A stretch of 64,000 nucleotides of DNA. It comes from Rhipidocladum racemiflorum (lineage: Eukaryota > Streptophyta > Magnoliopsida > Poales > Poaceae). Shown here piece after piece: positions 11,247-22,600 of the stretch. The first letter of the stretch is position 1. The number at the start of each line of letters is the position of its first letter. The position numbers were made by a program, and so were the translations under genes. The notes below the pieces were generated by a model. The model worked only from the letters and a program-made list of their open reading frames with translations. It made no database searches and was not told the origin of the DNA. The stretch is taken from the NCBI GenBank assembly GCA_036346355.1, contig CM070592.1, forward strand, positions 37,474,193 through 37,538,192, written 5' to 3'.

Positions 11247-13434
11247 TGAAAGACCATGTGGAGATCCATCCTTATTTGTGATGAGTATTTAACTTAATTT
11301 GAGCTTGGGTTGCTTAGGTTTGAGTTTGATTCAAGTTTGAATTTGAAATGATTTCATTTGGAAGCATTTTGATTTGTGTCGGCTTGTTGGTTGCGACTGA
11401 CCTTAGGTCCAGTGCTTAGTGTTTGCGCTGGACCAAGTTTAAAAATGACCTATGTTCGCGCCGGACCAAATTAGGAATGACTTTACATTTGCGCCGGACC
11501 ATATTTTTCTCATCAGGTCAAGAAACAGAGAGTTTCACGTTTGGGCCATACCAAAAAGGTTTGCAAACATAGAGTTTCACGTTTGCGCTGGACCAAACGG
11601 TGAAAAATCATGTTTGCGCCGGACCAAGTGCTTTTGCAAACAGAGAAAATCAAATTTGCGCCAGACTGTTTTATTTCGCGCCATACCAACCTTGACATCC
11701 GGTAGTAATTTGCATTTTTAGAGGTCTTCTCGTGCTCAAAAAATTATTTGGTCTACATGAAAGTTGTAGAGAATTTCAAGACACATCTTTTTCATGTTGA
11801 CAAGTTTTTCATTTAAGCAACATAAAAAATCATAAAAAATAGGGAAGGTAAGTGCATTTGCGCCGGACCAAGCATCGCGAAAATCGCATTCGCGCCGGAC
11901 CAACTTTGACACCCTACGATAATTTGTATTTTTGAAGGTTTTTCTTTGCTCGAAAAATTATTTGGTCTACATGAAAGTTGTAGAGAATTTCAAGACGCAT
12001 CTTTTTCATGTTGACAAGGTTTGCATTTGAGCAATAGTAAAAATGATAAAAAAAAATTCAGGAAGGTAAGTGCATGTGCGCCGGACCAAGAACTGTTCGC
12101 GCCGGACCTTGCGGTAATTCGCATTTTTGGAGATCTTTCCTTTCTCAAAAAATTATATGGTCTACATAAAAGTTGTAGATAATTTTGATACGCATCTTTT
12201 TCATGTTGACAAGTTTTTCTTTTGAGCAACAGAAAAATTCATAACAAATCGGAAAGCGTTCGGCTCTGTTAGTAGCAGGGCTTTTCGGAAGTTGGTCCGC
12301 CATAGATGCTTTTTGCTCTGTTGAGTTCTGACGAAAATTGCATATTATTCTTGAACAATGCTATGTGATGTGTTTTCCTTGTTTATGATAGATAAAGGGC
12401 TCTGTTTGGTGGTTATGGTGAGGCGAACGGAGGTCGGAACTAGGCAAGGGTTGCCGGAGGTTCAAGATGGCCGGAGATGGAACCAGTGCAGTCCAAGGAG
12501 GCAAGGAGACAAAGTGTCTGCTAAGCTTGAAGCTTTTTAGGTCTAATAGAACAAGGAGTTGTTGGTCTTTAGAGCTAAAGTAGTGGTCAAGTTAGCTTCT
12601 GTGAGAGGGTTGTTGGACTGATCACTTAAAGATGCTTTGAGAAAGCATGTGTAAGAGTGAATCAGTGCAACCCATGTGAGAAAAATTGTGGGATCAAATC
12701 TTGACCCTGGAAGTTACCTTATGATTGAAGCAAGACATCCAAGGGTGAAAATTGATCCTAGAACACTATAAATAGAGGGGAAGGGGTGCACTTCTTCCCC
12801 TGAAGTTTTTTGTGCTCCTTTGAGCTTTGCCCACATGAAGTGAGGCTTTGTAAAAACTTCTAAAGAAAAGAAATACAAAAACATTCTCTCCACTCTGAAT
12901 TTAAATTCCGCATTTACATTATGTCTTTACATTACGCAATTTAAATTCAGTATTTTCATTACGCAATTTAAACTCAGTCTTTACATTCTCGCAATTTAAA
13001 TTTCATAAGTTGGATTTGCCTCCCCTCCGTCTACTTGCTTCTGGTTCTTATTGCCAATGATGAGAGATTGATTGGATGAGTCTTCACTTAGATCATATCC
13101 CAATCCTTTAGGCAATTCTTGTTTCGAGTTTTGCGAGAAACCGATCTTTTATGCCTCCATCGATGAATCCTTGTTTGATCGTGTTTTGATGAGTTTCTTT
13201 GTGACCTCTAGCTTGCTGTGACTTGTGGGAAGATATCCAAGTTCATCTTGATCTTCAAAATACCACGAACAAGCCTAGATCACATATTTGCTCTTTCGCC
13301 CCAGGAGAGTGTTTTTGCTCCAGGATCTTTATTCCTTGCAAGAGAGGTTTCAGTTGGATGCTATTTGTCCAGTAGGTGAGGAAATTTTATTTTGGGATCA
13401 TTCACCCCCCTCTGATCGTCATTCCGATCTTTCA
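11247..13434 (+). repeat. Right (3') LTR of copia element
   Basis: It begins TGAAAGA and ends TCTTTCA, a perfect 7-bp inverted pair with TG…CA ends. It has three tandem units (starting near 11705, 11919 and 12114) where the left LTR has two, which explains the roughly 200-bp length difference. The GCGCCGGACC-like motif recurs many times. A TATA box is kept near 12768. Confidence 0.92.
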
Positions 13435-13723
13435 GTGGACCCCATTCAAATCGAGGATGCTGCCTGTATTTGAGGAGATAGCCACCTTTAGGGACCAAAT
13501 AGCTTGTTGATCCCTTTCATTGTGCAGTTTTTGATATTTTAGCGTGCATGTGTGTTGCCTTAGAAGTTTATGTGCATAATATAGGAGGTGTTGTAGATGT
13601 TATTGTGTGAATGAGAGATCTGATTGGCCTTATTTTTTAAATGATCTTATTCACAAATATAAGTTTTGCATGTAGATTTAATGAGGCATTTCCTTTTGTA
13701 CCCCTATTTATTTTCTCTCAACC
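13435..13723 (+). repeat. Right copy of the 288-bp direct repeat
   Basis: It starts at the base after the right LTR with GTGGACCCCATTC and ends at CTCTCAACC, after which the sequence is unique (ATATACATT…). It includes the last 24 codons of the unidentified remnant that ends at 2803. Confidence 0.85.
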
Positions 13724-14094
13724 ATATACATTTATTCATTATCACCCATAAAAAGTATATCTTTCATCTTCCTAAACAATTAAGTAGGTTACAACACACA
13801 GTAATATACCTAACAACTGAAATTTCATCACAAAGCCACTTAGTCAAGATCAGGATCAAACAAGCACAGCCAAAGTAGGAGCTTGAAGCAACTAGCAGAA
13901 ACAAACGATATCGATAAGAAAAGGAGACCAGTGTACAACGAACATCAACGGTACTAGAAGAACAAAGACAAACCCCCAAGACTGAAAGAAACTCCAATAT
14001 TATTCATAGACACAAGTCAACATCAACCTTCCTCAAAATTTCTGTCTATATCGATCTACCTGTTTTTTTTTTCCAACCTAGCTACGTGTCTATT
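13724..14094. other. Nothing recognised
   Basis: AT-rich sequence that continues the target locus beyond the 288-bp repeat. Open frames on both strands are short and lack motifs. Confidence 0.4.
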
Positions 14095-14455
14095 TAGGGG
14101 TGACAATGGGCTTGGACCGGTTTAGACTTTTAGATTAGACTGACCCAAAATTGCAATTGGATTGGACTCATTTTGGGTTTATAGCTATTTGGACCAGATC
14201 TAGACCAGATTGGGTCAGACTTGGACTTTACGTTTTTCTACTAAATCGTTGTATGCCATGTATTATGTGTTAATTCTGGTCACATCTACATTAATATTTT
14301 ACATATAAATGGCTTGGATCAAGATCCAAGCCTTTATTTGGGCCTGAATTGGACCTAGGCTTATTAGTTTTAGATTTGGATTAGACTGAATCAAAGAAAC
14401 AAAAATTTGGACTTGGATCAAACTTGTGCTAGATTTCAGCCTATTATCACCCCTA
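14095..14455. mobile_element. hAT-type MITE
   Basis: The ends are inverted: TAGGGGTGACAATGGGCT at the left and the complement of TAGGGGTGATAATAGGCT at the right. The flanks TGTCTATT and CCTCTATT agree at 6 of 8 positions, as expected for an aged 8-bp hAT target duplication. The interior is degenerate repeats of GGACTT/GGATTAGACT-like words and encodes nothing. Confidence 0.7.
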
Positions 14456-14818
14456 CCTCTATTGTCCAGGACTAGAGAACAGAGTAAAAGCAAGCTTCAT
14501 CCTAGGACCTAGGTACGTGAAATTTTACAGCAGACACAAGAATGTTCAGTTCTATGAGCAATTCTAAGGAACAGACAATACACCGCGCATATCGCAGCAC
14601 TGAATATACTCCACTAATTCTTCCTCAATTGACGCTAGGCCATGTCGTATGGCCATTGAAGACCATTTGCCGCTGCAAACGCAGAATTACGACTACATTA
14701 GTAACTGTTCCACAAACGCCAAGAATATGAATTAACAAGGAAATTATCAGCGGGCGCATGATCAGGAAAGTTCAGAAGCTAAACAAGAAGAGAAAATTAG
14801 CAGCCTGGGAGACCAGGA
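14456..14818. other. Probable former 3' flank of the DUF569-type gene
   Basis: No gene is recognised. The sequence is interrupted from the DUF569-type gene at 20.5 kb by the gypsy insertion. Minus-strand sequence leading out of the insertion site gives about a dozen further codons in the gene's frame before a stop, so part of the original 3' end probably lies here. Confidence 0.35.
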
Positions 14819-15108
14819 TGAAACGACCTCAAATTTCAAAATGAATTTTGAATTTGAACTTCATTTGCTTTTGTTTGAATTTGGAATTTAAATTTGGATT
14901 TGGTTTGGTTTTTACCTTGGGCCGGATTTCTTGCATCCTTGGGCCTTTCGGCCCATCTTCCTTCCGGCCGTTCCGGCCCAGCTGGCCCAGCCGGCGCCGC
15001 CCCGTCTCCTTCGGCCCCGGCACCGCCTCCGCGCCCGCCGCCTCCGGCGCCGGCCTCGCCGCCACCCGCGTCGCTCCCGCCTGCCTCCCCCGCACGCGCG
15101 CGTACGCA
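14819..15108 (+). repeat. Left LTR remnant of gypsy element
   Basis: It starts TGAAACGACCTCAAATTTC, matching the right LTR start at 17953, and stays alignable through the GC-rich segment to about 15108. Thereafter unrelated internal sequence follows. A 14-base word (GCACAAGGCCATAT) is duplicated at about 15108 and 15145, just past the deletion point. Confidence 0.8.
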
Positions 15109-15254
15109 GCACAAGGCCATATTGAAAATAAAGTAATTGTCCCGGCACAAGGCCATATGGATTTGGAACAAAAGACAGTAGTGACTTTTGAGTTAATTTA
15201 GATTATTTCCCTCGGACTCATCACCACTAAATAGTGAAATAAAGATAGATTCTG

Positions 15255-17750
15255 GATGAGGAAGAACAGTCTTGGAATGGGCGTAACCCCGTCAGCCACA
15301 AAAGCAGTAGAGACTACGGACGTCAGAATCAGAAGTCAGACTAATAGTAACTTGGAGTTGGAAATCCAAGAAGGCAAGTTCAAAACCAACTTTGTGTTAG
15401 AAATGGATGGACTAGATATCATACAGGGAATGAACTGATCATCTAGACCTAAGACCAGAATGGATCGTACATGGAAGGCCGTGATACAGAGAAACAAATT
15501 TTGGACAGGAAGTGACAGTATAGAATAACCCCAGGTAATGAAAGAAGGATCGGAGTCACCGTTGTCTTCGAATAACGATATGACCAAGCAATTAAAAAGG
15601 AGTTAAAAGGATTCTCTGAAACGGAATAAAGGACAGGATACCGTCAGTTGAAATTCAGATGACAGAACAAGGAAAAGATCGCAATTGCTACGCAGTAAGG
15701 ACCACATGAGTTCACAATGGTTCCGTTTGGACTCACAGATGACCTGACATACTTCATGAACCAGATGAACCAAGTATATGAATTTTATGGATAATTCATG
15801 GTAGTGTTCATGAACAACCTTCTGATAATACCCTAGGACCAAGGAGGACTGTAGAAGACACTTGCACTAAGTTCTGGGAGAGCTTAGAAAATCTCTGAGA
15901 AGTGACTTTTTGGTTAGATAAGATCACTTTCCATAAGACACGACATAATAATTATGGAATGGAAGCGGCCCATGTCAGTGACAGGAGTCAGAAGTTTTCT
16001 GAGAATAATAGGACAAAGATTCAGTCAAAAGAATATTTCAGAAATAGCCAAACCTATAGCTCAGCTTCCCAAACAGGACAGCCCCTACAGATGGACATAG
16101 AAGTGTGAGGACACTTTTTCATGAGTTGAAACCGATTCAACGTCAGCACCAGTCGTCGTACTCCCAAGACGCAAACCAAGACTTCCGGACAGATTACAGT
16201 GTTAAGAAGAAAGGATCGAAAGTGTGCTGATACAGGACGAAAGAATGATCGCGTATGCATTGTGGCAGCTCAGACAGTACAAGGAGAATGACCCGATACA
16301 TGGCATGAAGTCAACCTAGACAGTTCATGCTTTGGAAAAGACTAAGAAGGTACGACAAAGAAGATGGATAGGGTAAGATAAGGATTTTTGCTCTAAAGAT
16401 TCAGTATCATCCTTGAGGAAAAGCTAGATGTGATAGCTAACGCCTTAAGAAGGGAGGCATGCTGTCATTTAGCTCAAGGAAAGAGCATCTCCCCTCAAGC
16501 TAGGGTCATAGTTGCGACAGTTAGACCTCCAGACAGTGTCAGAAAGGTTAGAGGATTTCCTGGAGAGACAATCCGATCATTGAGACAGATTCAGCTCAGT
16601 AGATAGAAAAAGGAAACTCAGAGACACGGAAAGAGATACATGGAATTAAACAATCAGAGCCTAATTTCACGTGTGTCCCTGATAATAAGGATATAAGAGG
16701 ATTGATTTTGACAGAAGTTCACCCATCTAAATGGTCGGTACCCAACGGAGTGCGAAAATGCACCAAGATTTGAGAAGGGAATACTGGCAGAAAGTAATGA
16801 AGGAAGTGATGAACAAACACGTGGTTGGATGTGACGTGTGTCAGAAAGATAAGATGGACCACCAAAGCAACAAGCAGATTGCCACCGCCACTTACAGTGC
16901 CTGTATAGAAATGGAAGGGAAAGGAAAAACTTTGCCACTAAGTTACTTAGGACTCAGCAAGGATTTACGCCAGAGGGAACATCACTTATGGATTGACCCG
17001 AGTAAGCTCACCTTGTACCTAATTGACAGATCTTCAGAAAGGATAGGTTGACAGAATTAGATTCAACTCAGATTTACAGACCACAAGGAGTCCCCACTGA
17101 GTCAGATTGATGAGCTAGCTTAGCTCAATGTTCAGAGAAAGTCTACATGAGGCTACAAGGGCAGATTTGAGCTTGGACATAGTACACCACCCTTAGACGC
17201 ATAAGGCAGGCAGAAAGGATCAACCAAAATTCTGGAAAAAAAAATGTTAAGAGACTGCGCTCTAACACATGAAGCTTTTTGAACCACCTATTGCCGTCCA
17301 CAAAAGTTTCCGTACAACCTCAGTTACCAAGACAGTCTGGACATCACGGAAGGAAATACCGAACCCTTGGGACAGAATAAAGGACTGGAAGTAAGCAGCA
17401 GTTGGACCCCAGCTCGTTCAGGATACAGAATACCATAAAAGAATCACCACAAAGGATTTGGACACTGCTTTTTGTACAACAGAGAAGTTATGCTAATCCA
17501 AGGTTATGTTGATCTAAAAGTGACACCATTAAAATCAATGCCATTTTGGATAAAGAGAAGAAGCCTAAGTCAGAATAGACTGGACCATGCCAGATTTCTA
17601 ACAGAATCAGAGAAATGGCATGCAAGTTACAATTTGGTTCAGGATTTGTCTGGAATTCACAGTATGTTTCAGATAGCCCAACTGAGAAAACATTTCCGCC
17701 AGCAGTCACGACAAGTGCCGCCAAAGAATTTGGATTCATAATTGGATTCT
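15255..17750 (+). pseudogene. Degenerate gypsy pol
   Basis: Many stops and frame changes interrupt a Ty3/gypsy pol. Recognisable pieces are a protease tail (…DGLDIIQGMN near 15400-15435), a reverse-transcriptase block (P-F-G-L-T… and V-V-F-M-N-N where V-V-F-I-D-D is usual, about 15725-15830), and an integrase zinc-binding block (…DLRREYW…C-D-V-C-Q…, about 16760-16860). A C-terminal block reads …SQLRKH-like near 17660-17700. The Asp-Asp catalytic pair of reverse transcriptase is lost. It is a relic with no product. Confidence 0.75.
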
Positions 17751-17952
17751 CCATGAGAGACCGGTCAGGATCATGGGAATCATGAAGAAAAGATTTGAGT
17801 TAAAGACTGTCGGATTTACCGAGTACCGTGAGAGGATCACACACTCGAAGAACCCTTGGAAAAAGGAAATCGGCTTTGCAGCAGTAGTTTCCCAACCTTT
17901 CTCCCAGGAGGAATAAATCTCGGGGACGAGATTTGTTTTAAGTGGGGTCAGT

Positions 17953-20518
17953 TGAAACGACCTCAAATTTCAAAATGAATTTTGAATTTGAACTTCATTT
18001 GCTTTTGTTTGAATTTGGAATTTAAATTTGGATTTGGTTTGGTTTTTACCTTGGGCCGGATTTCTTGCGTCCTTGGGCCTTTTGGCCCATCTTCCTTCCG
18101 GCCGTTCCGGCCAGCTGGCCCAGCCGGTGCCGACCGTCTCCTCCGGCCCCGGCAGCGTCGCGTCCGCGCCTCCGGCGCTGCTCGCCGCCACGCGCCGTGT
18201 CGCGCGCCGCGTCGCTCGCGCCCTGCCTCCCCCGCGCCAGCGCCGCGTCACGTGCGTGGGCGCGTCGTGCCTCGCCGCCTCCACTCTCGGCCGCCTGTCG
18301 CCGCTCCCTCCCTCTCCCGTGGCTATAAAAGCCTGAGCTCGCCCTCTTGCTCCTCGCCGCTCGGGTGAGCTCCCCTCTCCCTCCCTCATCTCTCCCGTCT
18401 CCGGCCCCGGCCGCCGAGCCGCCCAGCCTAGCCGCCAGCCGCCATAGCCGCCCCGCCCCTGTTTTCCCTAACCCTAGCCGGCCCCGCCCCTGCCTCTCGC
18501 CCGCGTGGGCTTGGCCCGGCTCGGCCAGACCGAACGACTCCCCGCCCCGAGTGGGCCTTGGCCCAGTTCCCCCGAAAGCCAACCCAACACTGTGTAAACA
18601 GTGTTTTCAATTTTGGATTTAATAAATTATTTTATTAATTCCAAAAATCGTTTTAAATCCAGAAAAATAGCCTAGAAAATCCCGAAAAATTCCGGAAGCC
18701 CCAAAAACCCACCAAATACATATTCCGAACTGTTTTGACCCACTGGGTCCAAAAATGCCCTCAGTTCCTCAATCTGGAGTCCCCAGAATTCCTTAAATGC
18801 CCAAATCGCCCTTCATTCTCTCTCCCGGCCCATTTCCGGTTTTCATTTTCATTTCCTCCCTTTTTCCGTTTCTTGTTTTTCATTTAGTTATTTTCGTTCG
18901 TTCTTTCGTGCTAGATCCGGATGTTGGACAGTTCAAGGAGCAGCCGCAGTACCCGGAGCAGGAGTCGGACCCGACAGGAGCCCAGTACAACTACGTCGAC
19001 TACAATTCTTCCGATCCGACCGCCGAGCAAGGCAAGCCGTACACCTTTGATCATGTTGATCCGAATCATGCCATTTTATAGTATTAACTACTTTCCTATT
19101 GCATTATTTTACTGTATGTTGAATTATTGAAAACTGTTATTTTAGAATGACATGACACGTAGATAATGTCGAATCGCTCATGGAACTTCCTTGAAAACTG
19201 TTGAACCTTGTTAAACCTTTGTAATCCTAGGAAGTAACTATACCTGGTTAAGCTAGATATTAATTTAGGTTAGCATAATTTCAAAATCTTGGAAAATGAA
19301 AGAAATGTTGTCGAACCGTTGGTTCGATTGATTTGTAAAAGTGCTACAGTCTGGGGGACAGAATTGGATTAATCCCGGAGTGGATGAGATTCCAATCCCC
19401 GGCTGATGATTATGCCTTGGTTTGTCTGGTGGCCGGTACTGTGAGTACCGAAATGGGTTTGTGGATTGAAGGCTTGGTTTTTGGTAATGTAAGGTTAATA
19501 ACCCCCTTGAACAAAAGTAAATAACTTAGTACCCGCTCAACCACAAGTCGGACTGGTCAGTGGGCCTGTCTCCGACATAGCTCAATAAATTAGTCATTCC
19601 TGAACTAAAATTGGATTCTTTTGGTGGCTACTACTCTCTTGGAGAAAAGGGACCGGTCTTCCCGGCAGGGAAGTATACCGGAGGGGTGGAACAGGAATGG
19701 TCCATAGTGTCATACCCTGGTTCTCACAACGGTAGGTGCTATGACTGGAATAACCAGGTTCAGGATAGCGCGAGCCTATCGGTTAACAACTAAAACAACA
19801 GGAATGGTTAATGAAATGCTGTGATCATCTCGACCGACCGCATGTATTCTAGTTGCCTGTGAGTAACAGTCGTTGATATCTTGTGGGTAAAGCTGAGCAC
19901 CTCTGCAGAGTTAATCATAACGGTATTCGAATACGCAGTACTTCCGGTAAATGAAGTTAAGTTAGAACTGGGGTGATACCCGTAACCAAGCTCAAGTTAT
20001 TGTTTGGAATTGGTGGAATTTGATTAAAGTGGTTGTGGTTAACCCTGAAAACCCCCCAAATTATTACTACTTTATTGGTTTGTGTTTCAAATATAAAAAG
20101 AGTTGGAAAATAAAACTGCATCCAGATACCTAAAACCTATGCCATCCATTGGTTAATCCTTCGTATATAGTATTCAGTATCTCCCGTACGACTTGTTGAG
20201 TACTCCCGTACTCACCCTTGCAAACCCCGCCCCTTTCAGAGTTTGAAGAAGCTGGAGCGTTTCAGGATTTCGTAGATGGCGATTTGTGTTGGTTTTGAGA
20301 TCTTAGTCTTTTGCTCAGGCCTGCATGTGCAGTGTTTTGCTTGTAAGTTATTCGGGCCTTTCTACGCCCTCTTTTGTAAAAACCCCGGCCGTTAGGCCCT
20401 ATATTATATACAAATGTTTGGAGCTAACTCGTTGCCCGGCAATAAAATGTTTGGTTCCCGACAGCTAATCATCCTGGGTAGTTGTCGAAGCGTACGGTTC
20501 CGCAGGCGGGCCGTCACA
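17953..20518 (+). repeat. Right LTR of gypsy element
   Basis: The LTR begins TGAAACGACC after a purine-rich AAGTGGGGTCAGT tract and ends GGGCCGTCACA. It contains a GC-rich block, a TATA box (CTATAAAAGCC near 18323) and a C-rich 5'-leader-like stretch. The open frames in 18.0-18.6 kb are by-products of base composition. Confidence 0.8.
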
Positions 20519-21438
20519 AAGGATGAATTCCATGTCATTGTTGCCGGGTGGCAGGTCCAGAACGACGGGGAACAACCTCGGCACGGCGCCGCTCCGGCGG
20601 CAGATGACGAAGTCCTCGCGCTGGGTCACCTCTTCCAGCCTGTGGCGCAGAGCGGCGAGGCTCTGCTCGTTGAACGTGAAGTACTTCCAGGTCCCATCGT
20701 CGAAGTCGTCCACGCTGCCGTCCTCTCTGGCGGTGTTGTAGAAAATTGTGCGTGGCACCGGCATGTGCAAGGGCTCCTCGGTAATTGGTGGTTCCTCAAG
20801 CTTCTTTTCCGTTTCCTGGCAAGCATTATGAATCACATAGTATTGGATCACAAAACAATTAACAAGTACTAATCGTGCCCTGTAGTTTGATGCAATCAAA
20901 TGAAATGGACGAATCCAAGAAAATTCCTTCCTTTATAAGAACACCCGCTCGTCAGACTGCAACTCATTCAGGATCAAACGAACACGAACAGATTTTTTTC
21001 CCAAGGAAAATTGACAATTCAGAATCAACCAAATTAGCATTTGTGATTTGTTTTACCACAAGAAACTAACGAGCATAACTAGCTTGCAGTCACGCAGGGC
21101 AAGAATCGGCAGTGTCAACTCAAAAAGATGCATTCTTTTTTTTTTCTTCAGGAAATTAACAAATCGCAACACGCTTGGGATTACGCAAGAACGGGACGCT
21201 TCTCAGCTCGAGGAAGAACAAACCAAGCAATCAGGATCAGATTCCGCTCCAGTACCTTGGCGGAATAGAACCTGACCAGAGCGCTGGACGCCGTGTCCGA
21301 CGTTGTCGTCGCCTCCAGCCGGGCGTCGCAGGACTGGGCACGGCAGGGGGGCCCCCGCGCAGGCAGCCGTCGTCGTCCACGGCGCAGCGGTACGTGGCTC
21401 TTGAGCCGCACGGAACGCGCGTTCTCGAAGTGCTCCAT
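20465..21438 (-). CDS. DUF569-type protein, C-terminus replaced by LTR sequence
   Basis: Two exons are read on the minus strand: 21438-21256 (61 codons, donor AAG|GTACTG) and 20815-20465 (acceptor TTGCCAG|GAAAC), joining in phase to about 177 residues. The start M-E-H-F-E-N-A-R-S-V-R-L-K-S and the second-exon pattern (I-F-Y-N-T…W-K-Y-F-T-F…S-L-A-A-L-R-H-R-L…P-V-V-L-D-L-P) resemble plant DUF569 proteins, whose function is not well defined. The first exon soon departs from the family pattern; a shifted frame there (…C-A-V-D-D-D-G…) looks more native, suggesting an early frameshift. The last 17 codons lie inside the end of the gypsy LTR. The gene is probably broken; the family call is by eye. 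Confidence 0.5.
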
Positions 21439-21744
21439 TGCTGCGCACGGAGAGTGATCGGGGAGCGGGATCAAGAATCAAGAACCGGCAAGTGTTTCTT
21501 GATTTGGAGGACGTACGAAGGGAAGGGGAATTGGAGAGATTTGTTTAGGCGGGAGGACGAGAGGGAGGTTGGGGTTTTGTAGTTTCAAGCGCAACGGCCG
21601 TTGCTTATGCTGCTCACGTAGGTGTGGGAACTGGATCAGACGACTACATGCGCTTCCGTGTGGCGTTGGATCAACGGATCAGCGGCTCAGATTCTCGTGA
21701 GAAAATATGCTTCCCCTTCGCACATGCAGCCATGCCTACGTGCG
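21439..21744. other. Upstream region of the DUF569-type gene
   Basis: This should hold the promoter of the minus-strand gene. I see no clear TATA box or other defined site. Confidence 0.35.
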
Positions 21745-21893
21745 GGAAAAAAATTATATGGCACTAAGCGCCATATAGCATTCATGAGAGAGAGAGAGAG
21801 AGGAAGATTTAACTATTTCGAGATATGTGTTTGCTATGTATCTAATTTTTAGAATAGATGTTGTATAGCATCTGGTGCCATATAATTTTTTCC
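21745..21893. mobile_element. Short MITE-like inverted repeat
   Basis: GGGAAAAAAATTATATGGCAC at the left is matched in reverse complement by GTGCCATATAATTTTTTCC at the right, with further inverted similarity (GCCATATAGC / GTATAGCATC) inside. Flanks TACGTGC and TACACGC are similar, hinting at a target duplication of 7-9 bp. The superfamily is not fixed. Confidence 0.55.
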
Positions 21894-22126
21894 TACACGC
21901 ATGCCTCTACAAGTCTACATCATCTATCACTATTATCGGAGATTTTCTCCAACCCCAACCTTCACTACAGGAATCCCGAAAATTAACATCGGCCAAAGAC
22001 CGACGTTAATTAGCCATTTGCCGACATTAATTACAATAAACGTCGGCAAATGACTAATTAACGTCGGCCTCTGTCCCATGTTAGTTAATCGACGTTTATT
22101 ATGATAATTAACATCGGCTACCGATG

Positions 22127-22600
22127 TTAATTAGTAATTAACGTCGGCCAGAGGTTAATCTCTTCAGAAGCTTTAAGTAGCTCAAAGAACTCCCAAACCT
22201 CACGTGTTGGCGGATCCTCTGAGTCTAGGTTAATCTCTGGACGCAAAGCTTCTAGCATCTCATCCATCTTATCATCGCCCACCGTATCATCTTCCTCTTC
22301 AACCGCAACTTGAGGTCCTTGAGAACGTGGCTCACCATGATGTACCCACAACTCAAAGCTTGGCATGAAACCGAACCGACACAGGTGCAGAGACATCGAT
22401 TTCTTGTCCTAGGGGTGGAAATTACGGCACTTGCTGCATGGGCACTTCACCTTAACAGTATTAGACATAGAGAAGGCACGGTTGACAAAAGCGGTAGCCT
22501 TGACCGTCCACTCATTCGAGTAAGCCCCACTTTTCTCCCAACCTTCATACATCCAGCGGTGGTCGTCACCCATACTTGAGGCTATATAGGTTAAATCAAC
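22127..22600 (-). pseudogene. CACTA TNP2 transposase N-terminal fragment
   Basis: Minus-strand frames read R-W-M-Y-E-G-W-E-K…A-Y-S-N-E-W…F-V-N-R-A-F…C-P-C-S-K-C-R-N (about 22580-22415) and then R-F-G-F-M-P-S-F-E-L-W-V-H-H-G-E (about 22385-22335) with an acidic tail. This is the transposase-associated domain at the start of plant CACTA transposases, with its Cys-rich C-P-C-x-x-C motif. The catalytic part is absent, so it cannot mobilise the element. Confidence 0.7.

Larger units (their letters stand above)
3016..13434 (+). mobile_element. Ty1/copia retrotransposon, Sirevirus-like, non-autonomous
   Basis: The element has two long LTRs (about 1.98 and 2.19 kb), a primer-binding site for initiator Met-tRNA just after the left LTR, and Gag, protease, integrase, reverse transcriptase and RNase H in copia order. 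A 1.8-kb non-coding or env-position region with several purine-rich tracts follows, then a polypurine tract against the right LTR. Large size, long LTRs, repeated GGGGGAG tracts after pol and CG-rich repeated LTR motifs fit the Sirevirus (Maximus/SIRE) lineage. The coding region carries at least six stops and two frame changes, so it cannot encode a working polyprotein. The left LTR lacks its first 7 bases. Confidence 0.9.
14819..20518 (+). mobile_element. Decayed Ty3/gypsy retrotransposon, Tekay-like
   Basis: The right LTR (17953-20518) is complete. The left LTR survives only for its first 290 bases or so, then passes directly into pol, so most of the 5' LTR, the primer site and gag are deleted. 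The internal region keeps recognisable but heavily mutated protease, reverse transcriptase, RNase H and integrase blocks. The flanking five bases are CAGGA on the left and AAGGA on the right, a 4-of-5 match for a 5-bp target duplication. The right end lies inside a DUF569-type gene. Confidence 0.8.

Noticed and set aside
18046..18582. Long Arg/Ala-rich open frames on both strands
   Set aside because: They lie in the GC-rich part of a gypsy LTR and have no domains; the openness follows from base composition.
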